From Arthrobacter sp. AK04 (GTDB lineage Bacteria > Actinomycetota > Actinomycetes > Actinomycetales > Micrococcaceae), in assembly GCF_021129155.1 (NCBI RefSeq), contig NZ_JAJOMC010000004.1, forward strand, positions 62,001 through 126,000: a stretch of 64,000 nucleotides of DNA, read 5' to 3'. Positions within the stretch are counted from its first letter, which is position 1, and each line of letters begins with the position of its first letter. The notes beneath the pieces were generated by a model, which searched no databases, was not told the DNA's origin, and saw only the letters and a program-made list of their open reading frames with translations. A program made the translations under genes and the position numbers. Positions 58,965 to 64,000 of the stretch are shown here, in pieces.

Positions 58965-59840
58965 GTGCCGGAAGAAACCAACGCCCAGCTTGATACCGAC
59001 GAGTCTGTGCCGCCCGCCGAGCCGAAGGCAGCCCACATGCCCCTGGACCGCGCCATTGAAACCCAGGCTGACCTCAGCGCAGAGATCAACGCGCTGGGCG
59101 AAGCGTACGCACGGGCCCTCAAAGAGGGTTCCCCCGCCGAGATCCAGCCGCGGCTGGACTACCCGCCCTACCGCTCCAGCATCCTGCGGCACCCCACCAA
59201 GAGCCTGCACCACGCGGACCCGGAAACCATCGAGCTGTACTCCCCGGCCTTCGGCCACCAGGACGTGCACGCGCTGGAGTCCGATCTCACCATCCAGCAC
59301 AACGGCGAGCCCCAGGGCGAGCGGATCATCGTGGCAGGCCGGGTCCTGGACGGGAACGGCCGCCCTGTTGCCGGCCAGCTTGTGGAGATCTGGCAGGCCA
59401 ACTCCTCCGGCCGGTACATCCACAAGCGGGACCAGCACCCGGCGCCGATCGACCCGAACTTCACGGGCATCGGCCGCTGCATCACCGGCCCGGACGGGTC
59501 CTACCGGTTCACCACCATCAAGCCCGGCGCGTACCCGTGGAAGAACCACCTGAACGCCTGGCGCCCGGCGCACATCCACTTCTCCCTCTTCGGGACCGAG
59601 TTCACCCAGCGGATCATCACCCAGATGTACTTCCCGGGCGACCAGCTGTTCCCGCTGGACCCGATCTACCAGACCATCGTGGACCAGGACGCCCGCGACA
59701 GGCTGGTGGCCACCTACGACCACAGCCTCACCGAGCCCGAGTGGGCCCTGGGCTACAACTGGGACATTGTCCTGACGGGCCCCAAGCGGACGTGGACGGA
59801 AAATGAAGCACTTGGTGCAGCAGGCGACGACGAGGAATAG
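58965..59840 (+). CDS. pcaH: Protocatechuate 3,4-dioxygenase beta subunit
   Basis: The 291-residue protein carries the four Fe(III) ligands: Tyr151 (SSGRYIHKRD), Tyr190 (GAYPWKN), His203 and His205 (RPAHIHF). The spacings of 39, 13 and 2 match those in Pseudomonas PcaH. NFTGIGRCITGPDGSYRFTTIKPGAY is the intradiol core. It catalyses ortho cleavage of protocatechuate to 3-carboxy-cis,cis-muconate with PcaG. The GTG at 58965 follows AAAGGAG. The gene lies 72 bases after qsuB. Confidence 0.97.
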   Translation: MPEETNAQLDTDESVPPAEPKAAHMPLDRAIETQADLSAEINALGEAYARALKEGSPAEIQPRLDYPPYRSSILRHPTKSLHHADPETIELYSPAFGHQDVHALESDLTIQHNGEPQGERIIVAGRVLDGNGRPVAGQLVEIWQANSSGRYIHKRDQHPAPIDPNFTGIGRCITGPDGSYRFTTIKPGAYPWKNHLNAWRPAHIHFSLFGTEFTQRIITQMYFPGDQLFPLDPIYQTIVDQDARDRLVATYDHSLTEPEWALGYNWDIVLTGPKRTWTENEALGAAGDDEE

Positions 59841-59852
59841 GCGGAAACCCAC

Positions 59853-60431
59853 ATGAGCAACCAGGCCAAACTTGTCCCCACCCCGGGGCAGACCGTCGGA
59901 CCGTTCTACGGCTACGCCCTGCCGTTCGAGAAGGACAACGAACTCCTCGCCCCCGGCTCGCCGGGCTCCATCCGCCTGCAGGGAACCGTCTACGACGGCT
60001 CCGGCCAGCCCATCCCGGACGCCATCCTGGAAATCTGGCAGCCCGACGCCGAGGGCAACATTGTCCAGAAGACCGGGTCCCTGGTCCGCGACGGCTACAC
60101 CTTTACCGGGTGGGGCCGCGGCGCCGTGGGCAACTCCGGAGTCTTCACCTTCACCACCGTGAACCCGGGCCCCACCAGGCCCGTCCCTGGAAAACCGGCG
60201 GCGGCCCCCTTTATCTCCGTGGCCATCTTCGCCCGCGGGCTCACCAACCGGCTCTTCACCCGCATCTACCTGCCCGAGGACACGGAGGCGCTCGCCAACG
60301 ACCCCCTGCTCAGCTCCCTGGATCCCGAGCGCCGCAAGACGCTGATCGCCCGCCGTGACGCCGACGGCGGACTCACCTGGGACGTCCGCCTCCAGGGTGA
60401 GGGCGAGACAGTCTTCCTGGACTTCCAGTGA
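59853..60431 (+). CDS. pcaG: Protocatechuate 3,4-dioxygenase alpha subunit
   Basis: The 192-residue protein has the intradiol dioxygenase alpha fold: PTPGQTVGPFYGYALPF, GSIRLQGTVYDGSGQPIPDAILEIWQPDAEGN, FTGWGRGAVGNSGVFTFTTVNPG and APFISVAIFARGLTNRLFTRIYLPED. It lacks the iron ligands of PcaH, as expected for the alpha subunit. It starts 12 bases after pcaH and overlaps pcaB by four, so the three are translationally coupled. Confidence 0.95.
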   Translation: MSNQAKLVPTPGQTVGPFYGYALPFEKDNELLAPGSPGSIRLQGTVYDGSGQPIPDAILEIWQPDAEGNIVQKTGSLVRDGYTFTGWGRGAVGNSGVFTFTTVNPGPTRPVPGKPAAAPFISVAIFARGLTNRLFTRIYLPEDTEALANDPLLSSLDPERRKTLIARRDADGGLTWDVRLQGEGETVFLDFQ

Positions 60432-61918
60432 CCGGGTCCGCCGGCCCGGGAGATCCGGGCACGTTCGGGGGAGCGGGCGACGCCGGCCTGCTCAGTCCCG
60501 TCTCGGCCTCGCCCCTGGTGGGTGCGCTGACCGGGGACCAGGCTGTGCTGGCGGCGATCCTCGCCGTCGAATCCGCCTGGGCCGCGGTGCTGGAGAAGTC
60601 GGACCTGGCACCCGCCGGTTCCGCCGCCGTCGTCTCCGCAGCAGCCGAGCCCGGCAGGTACAGCGTGGCAGGCATAGCTCGCCGCGCCCAGGGCGGCGGC
60701 AACCCGGTGATCCCGCTGCTGGCGGACCTTCGGAAAAACGTCAGGGCGCTGGACGGCGCCGGCATCGGTGCCGGAAAGGCCGTCCACACCTCCCTCACCA
60801 GCCAGGACGTGCTGGACACTGCCCTGATGCTGTTGGCCCGCAACACCGTGGAGGCGTTGCTCGGCGACCTGAAACGCACGACGGCGGCACTTGCCGCTGT
60901 GGCGGAAGAGCATGCGGACACGCTGTGCGTGGGCAGGAGCCTGACCCAGCATTCCCTGCCCTTCACGTTCGGCCTGCGGGCTGCGCAGTGGTTCCACGGC
61001 GTCGCCGCCGCGGGCCGCCAGCTCGAAGGCCTGGCGTTTCCGGTCCAGTTCGGCGGCGCGGCGGGGACCCTGGCCGCAGGAACCGTCCTGGCCTCCGGGT
61101 CATCAAGCACCCCCTTCAGCCTGGCCGATGCCCTGGCGGCACAGCTGGGCCTGGCCCCGGCGGCAGCGCCTTGGCACACCAACCGGCTGGTGGTCACGTC
61201 CCTGGGCAACGCCTTGGCGGCAGTGCTGGACGCATTCGGAAAGATCGCCGCGGACGTCCTGTTCCTGAGCAGGCCCGAGGTCGGCGAGCTGGCCGAGCCG
61301 CGCGCTGCCGGCCGCGGCGTCTCCTCTGCCATGCCGCAGAAGCAGAACCCCGTGCTGTCCGTCCTGGTCCGCAGCGCTGCGCTGCAGGCGCCCGGTCTTG
61401 CCGCGCAGCTGCACCTGGCGGCAGCCAACTTCAACGATGAGCGCCCGGACGCTGCGTGGCATACCGAGTGGCCCGCCCTCCGGCAGCTCCTGGCCCTGGC
61501 GCTGGGGGCGGCCGGGCACGTCCGCGAGCTCGCCGAGGGCCTGCAGGCCTTCCCCGACGCCATGCGCCGCAACCTGGACCTCGCCGGCCCGCTGCTCCTG
61601 GCCGAGGGGGTGGGTGCGGCGGTGTCGCCCCTGCTGGAGGAGAAGGACGGCCTCACCGGGAAGGAGCAGCTGCAGGCCATCGTGGACCAGACCCTGCAGG
61701 CACCAGCCGGGGCGCAGGGGGCCACCTACCGCAAGCTGCTCCGGGGCGCCGTGCCGCCCGGGGTGCTTACCGACCTCCGCCTCGAAGAACTCCTCGATCC
61801 CGCCAACTACCTGGGTGAGGCGGCAGCCATTTCCCGCCGCATCCTGGCCGCCTTCCCGGAATTTGCGGCACCCACTGCACGTCCCGATACTGATCCGAAC
61901 GGAGGCCCCCGTGGCTAA
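60428..61918 (+). CDS. pcaB: 3-Carboxy-cis,cis-muconate cycloisomerase
   Basis: The 496-residue protein belongs to the fumarase/adenylosuccinate lyase superfamily. SLTSQDVLDTALMLLARNTVEALL, VGRSLTQHSLPFTFGLRAAQWF and the signature SSAMPQKQNPVLSVLVRSAALQAPG are present. It converts the PcaHG product into 4-carboxymuconolactone. Start GTG at 60428 overlaps the pcaG stop. The gene ends in an overlap with pcaD. Confidence 0.93.
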   Translation: MTGSAGPGDPGTFGGAGDAGLLSPVSASPLVGALTGDQAVLAAILAVESAWAAVLEKSDLAPAGSAAVVSAAAEPGRYSVAGIARRAQGGGNPVIPLLADLRKNVRALDGAGIGAGKAVHTSLTSQDVLDTALMLLARNTVEALLGDLKRTTAALAAVAEEHADTLCVGRSLTQHSLPFTFGLRAAQWFHGVAAAGRQLEGLAFPVQFGGAAGTLAAGTVLASGSSSTPFSLADALAAQLGLAPAAAPWHTNRLVVTSLGNALAAVLDAFGKIAADVLFLSRPEVGELAEPRAAGRGVSSAMPQKQNPVLSVLVRSAALQAPGLAAQLHLAAANFNDERPDAAWHTEWPALRQLLALALGAAGHVRELAEGLQAFPDAMRRNLDLAGPLLLAEGVGAAVSPLLEEKDGLTGKEQLQAIVDQTLQAPAGAQGATYRKLLRGAVPPGVLTDLRLEELLDPANYLGEAAAISRRILAAFPEFAAPTARPDTDPNGGPRG

Positions 61919-62729
61919 ACCTGCCCTGAAAGCCGCCCTGCTCTCGCCCCAGCGGCCGTTGGGCGACCATCCCCTGCTGGTGGTGGGACCCTCCCTGGGC
62001 ACCTCCACCATCCTGTGGAACCGCGCCGCCTCGGTGCTCGGCAACGATGTCGATGTTGTGGCCTGGGACCTGCCCGGCCACGGCGTCTCGCCCGCGGCCA
62101 CCGAGACCTTCGACGTTGCCGCCCTGGCTGATGCGGTCGTGGAGCTCGTGGATTCCATCGCCCCCGGGGAGGCCTTCCACTACGCCGGTGTCTCCCTGGG
62201 CGGTGCCACAGGCCTCCAGTTGGGCATCAAGCACGGGGAGCGCCTCAAGAGCCTGTCCGTGCAGTGCAGCGGCGCCAAGCTGGGCACGCCCGAAGGGTGG
62301 CTGGAACGGGCGGAAACGGTCCGCAGCCAGGGTACCCCTGTGATGATCCAGGGCTCCGCGGAACGCTGGTTCGCCCCTGGTTTCATGGAACGCGAGCCCG
62401 AGCTCAGCAGCAGGCTCCTGCATGCCCTGCGCGACGCCGACCGGTTCAGCTACGCCTTCTGCTGTGAAGCGCTGGCGGCCTTCGACGTCCGGGAGGACCT
62501 GGGCAGCATCCGGGTGCCAACCCAGGTCATCGCCGGGGCGCTGGACGGGGTGGCGCCGCCGTCGTTCGCCGAAGAAGTGGCCGCCGGGATCACGGCCGGC
62601 GGCGGGACCGCCACCGCTGTCACCCTGGAAGGCGTGGCGCACCTTGCCCCCGCCGAAGCCCCCGCCCACGTGGCCGAGCTGATGCGCAGCCTCATCACCT
62701 GGGCCGAATCGCGGGGAGCAGCCAAGTGA
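61911..62729 (+). CDS. pcaD: 3-Oxoadipate enol-lactonase
   Basis: From GTG at 61911, behind GGAGG, the product is 272 residues of alpha/beta-hydrolase fold with the nucleophile elbow GVSLGG (Ser95), an oxyanion loop LVVGPSLGTSTILWNRA and a C-terminal GVAHLAPAEAP giving the catalytic histidine. It hydrolyses 3-oxoadipate enol-lactone to 3-oxoadipate. It overlaps pcaB by eight bases and pcaC by four. PcaC is a separate gene here, not fused as in some actinobacteria. Confidence 0.92.
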   Translation: MAKPALKAALLSPQRPLGDHPLLVVGPSLGTSTILWNRAASVLGNDVDVVAWDLPGHGVSPAATETFDVAALADAVVELVDSIAPGEAFHYAGVSLGGATGLQLGIKHGERLKSLSVQCSGAKLGTPEGWLERAETVRSQGTPVMIQGSAERWFAPGFMEREPELSSRLLHALRDADRFSYAFCCEALAAFDVREDLGSIRVPTQVIAGALDGVAPPSFAEEVAAGITAGGGTATAVTLEGVAHLAPAEAPAHVAELMRSLITWAESRGAAK

Positions 62730-63175
62730 GCGGCAGCGAGGGGAAGAACCCCGAACGCAACGGCGTCGTCCAGCCGGCCGCCACCAGCCAGGACATTTAC
62801 GACGGCGGCATGAAGGTCCGGCGCGAGGTCCTGGGTGACGCCCACGTGGACCGGGCCAACACCACCAAGGACGAATTCACCGACGACTTCCAGGACATGA
62901 TCACGCGGATCGCATGGGGCGGGATCTGGACCCGGCCCGGCCTTACGCGCCAGATGCGCTCCGCCGTCACCATCACCGCCATGGTGGCGCACGGGCACTG
63001 GGAGGAGCTGGCCATGCACATCCGGGCCGCCCTCACCAACGGCCTCAGCAGGGACGAGATCAAGGAGATCCTGCTGCAGACCGCCATCTACTGCGGAGTG
63101 CCCTCCGCCAACACAGCCTTCAAGACCGCCCAGCAGGTTTTCCGGGAGATCGACGCCCCAGCCCCACCCAACTAG
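62726..63175 (+). CDS. pcaC: 4-Carboxymuconolactone decarboxylase
   Basis: The 149-residue protein has the CMD (AhpD-like) fold, with MKVRREVLGDAHVDRANTTKDEFTDDFQDMITRIAWGGIWTRPGLTRQMRSAVTITAMVAHGHWEELAMHIRAALTNGLSRDEIKEILLQTAIYCGVPSANTAFK. It decarboxylates 4-carboxymuconolactone to the enol-lactone. It overlaps pcaD by four bases. The stop TAG (63173-63175) lies inside the left arm of a long inverted repeat. Confidence 0.95.
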   Translation: MSGSEGKNPERNGVVQPAATSQDIYDGGMKVRREVLGDAHVDRANTTKDEFTDDFQDMITRIAWGGIWTRPGLTRQMRSAVTITAMVAHGHWEELAMHIRAALTNGLSRDEIKEILLQTAIYCGVPSANTAFKTAQQVFREIDAPAPPN

Positions 63176-63232
63176 GTAGCAGCAGATGTCGTTATGAGGC
63201 CCCAAAACGACATCAACTGCTACCTAGTTGGG
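63167..63232. repeat. 66-base REP-like inverted repeat at the end of pcaC
   Basis: Arms of 29 bases, from CCCAACTAGGTAGCAGC at 63167 and its counterpart ending CTGCTACCTAGTTGGG at 63232, match at 26 of 29 positions. The inner part includes GATGTCGTT/AACGACATC. It has no U-tract, so it does not look like a terminator, and it may be a member of a dispersed repetitive extragenic palindrome family. Confidence 0.75.
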
Positions 63233-63262
63233 CCGTCCAGACAAAGATGTAGAGGAAAAGTT

Positions 63263-64000
63263 ATGAACCAGGCTTTTGTGTACGACGCCGTGCGCACCCC
63301 GTTCGGCAAGTTCGGCTCCGGCCTCGCCGGGGTCCGCCCGGATGACCTTGCCGCGCACGTAATCAGGGAGTCCGTGAAGCGTGCCCCTGCCCTGGATCCG
63401 GAACGGATCGATGAGGTGGTGTTCGGCAACGCCAACGGCGCCGGCGAGGAGAACCGGAATATCGCCCGGATGGGCACGCTGCTGGCGGGTCTGCCGGTCT
63501 CGATTCCGGGGACCACGGTGAACCGGTTGTGCGGGTCGTCCCTGGACGCCGCGATTATCGCCTCGCGGCAGATCAACGCCGGTGACGCCGAGCTGATGCT
63601 GGTGGGCGGGGCGGAATCGATGTCCCGCGCGCCCTGGGTGCTGCCGAAAACGGAGAAGCCCTACCCGGCCGGGGACCTGACCCTGGCCTCCACCACGCTG
63701 GGCTGGCGCCTGGTCAACAAGGCCATGCCGAAGGAATGGACGATCTCCCTGGGCGAGGCCACCGAACGGCTCCGCGAGAAATACGGAGTCACCCGCGAGC
63801 AGCAGGACGAGTTCGCCGCTGCCTCCCACAACCTGTCCGCCGCGGCGTGGGACGAGGGGTTCTACGACAACCTGGTGGCACCGGTGCCCGGCACCGACCT
63901 GGTCCGGGACGAGGGCATCCGTCCCGGCTCCACCGCCGAGAAGCTCGCCGCCTTGAAGACCGTGTTCCGTAACGAGCCCGAGGGCGCCGAAGCAGGCGGC
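63263..64000 (+). CDS. pcaF: 3-Oxoadipyl-CoA/acetyl-CoA thiolase, C-terminus cut by window edge
   Basis: The first 246 codons are present and open to the edge. MNQAFVYDAVRTPFGKFGSGLAGVRPDDLAAHVI is the PcaF-type opening, with the nucleophile Cys90 in TVNRLCGSSLDA and the GGAESMSRAPWV signature. It would cleave 3-oxoadipyl-CoA to succinyl-CoA and acetyl-CoA, the last step of the pathway. AGGAAAA lies before ATG 63263. Genes for the CoA transferase (pcaIJ) are not in the window; they may lie beyond it. Confidence 0.9.
   Translation, partial: MNQAFVYDAVRTPFGKFGSGLAGVRPDDLAAHVIRESVKRAPALDPERIDEVVFGNANGAGEENRNIARMGTLLAGLPVSIPGTTVNRLCGSSLDAAIIASRQINAGDAELMLVGGAESMSRAPWVLPKTEKPYPAGDLTLASTTLGWRLVNKAMPKEWTISLGEATERLREKYGVTREQQDEFAAASHNLSAAAWDEGFYDNLVAPVPGTDLVRDEGIRPGSTAEKLAALKTVFRNEPEGAEAGG

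Noticed and set aside
57159..59852. Leftward frames over qsuB and pcaH
   Set aside because: Shadows of well-identified forward genes.
1..64000. CRISPR arrays, insertion sequences, prophage or rRNA/tRNA genes
   Set aside because: I saw no spacer-repeat pattern, transposase, integrase, phage structural gene or RNA gene that could be supported.

Overview
The window is high-GC DNA with GTG and TTG starts, AGGAG-type ribosome binding sites, putative leaderless genes and the order rpsF-ssb-rpsR-rplI...dnaB. Together with protein content such as DUF1972 glycosyltransferases, a CGNR regulator, a class F sortase, a WXG100 protein and QsuB/QsuD-type genes, this points to an actinobacterium of the Micrococcales, most likely Arthrobacter or Pseudarthrobacter. 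I infer this from gene content; nothing was searched. No rRNA, tRNA, CRISPR array, insertion sequence or prophage was recognised.

Region 1 (1-19324) is a surface or extracellular polysaccharide locus. A truncated ATP-binding regulator (1-1866, minus strand) faces a rightward operon across a promoter region full of ACCTAAT-type motifs. The operon encodes a three-domain nucleotidyltransferase-like/thymidylate-kinase-like/methyltransferase-like protein, an APH-fold kinase and a polymerase-like membrane protein. Next come a Wzx-type flippase, three glycosyltransferases, a second O-antigen-ligase-like protein, a Wzz/tyrosine autokinase, and a large secreted protein with a duplicated Ig-like plus carbohydrate-binding module. 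No initiating phosphoglycosyltransferase is in view.

Region 2 (19731-28865) is mostly core genome. It holds an amino-acid permease, the rpsF-ssb-rpsR-rplI operon with a possible autoregulatory leader, a phzF-family gene broken by an amber codon, an FMN reductase, two small membrane-anchored proteins, dnaB preceded by a cluster of DnaA-box-like sequences, and a double-hotdog thioesterase.

Region 3 (29006-53489) is mixed. It includes a 1,463-residue pectin enzyme joining a rhamnogalacturonan acetylesterase to a rhamnogalacturonan lyase, and a DoxX protein behind a perfect MarR-like palindrome. It also holds MATE and EamA transporters, a lone WXG100 protein and a complete copper-response operon (csoR-copZ-copA with two CsoR sites). 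After these come a universal stress protein, a class F sortase next to a probable substrate, a BNR-repeat protein overlapping a MoaD/ThiS-like gene, an aminotransferase, a flavin oxidoreductase overlapping a GH13 enzyme, an AEC transporter and an ATP-dependent DNA ligase.

Region 4 (53608-64000) is a catabolic cluster for quinate/shikimate and protocatechuate. An MHS-family importer and an IclR regulator are divergent across a split inverted repeat. They are followed by a QsuD-like dehydrogenase, QsuB-like dehydroshikimate dehydratase, pcaH, pcaG, pcaB, pcaD, pcaC and the start of pcaF. The dehydrogenase carries a 137-base patch of about 92% GC that destroys its nucleotide-binding motif and looks like damaged or misassembled sequence. 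A 66-base REP-like hairpin lies at the end of pcaC.

The most rewarding items are the putative leaderless promoters (five starts with the same 6-base spacing from a TANNNT box), the DnaA-box cluster before dnaB, the ACCTAAT motif array, the sortase lacking the usual arginine beside a substrate with a non-standard sorting motif, the phzF amber codon, and the anomalous patch in the QsuD-like gene.
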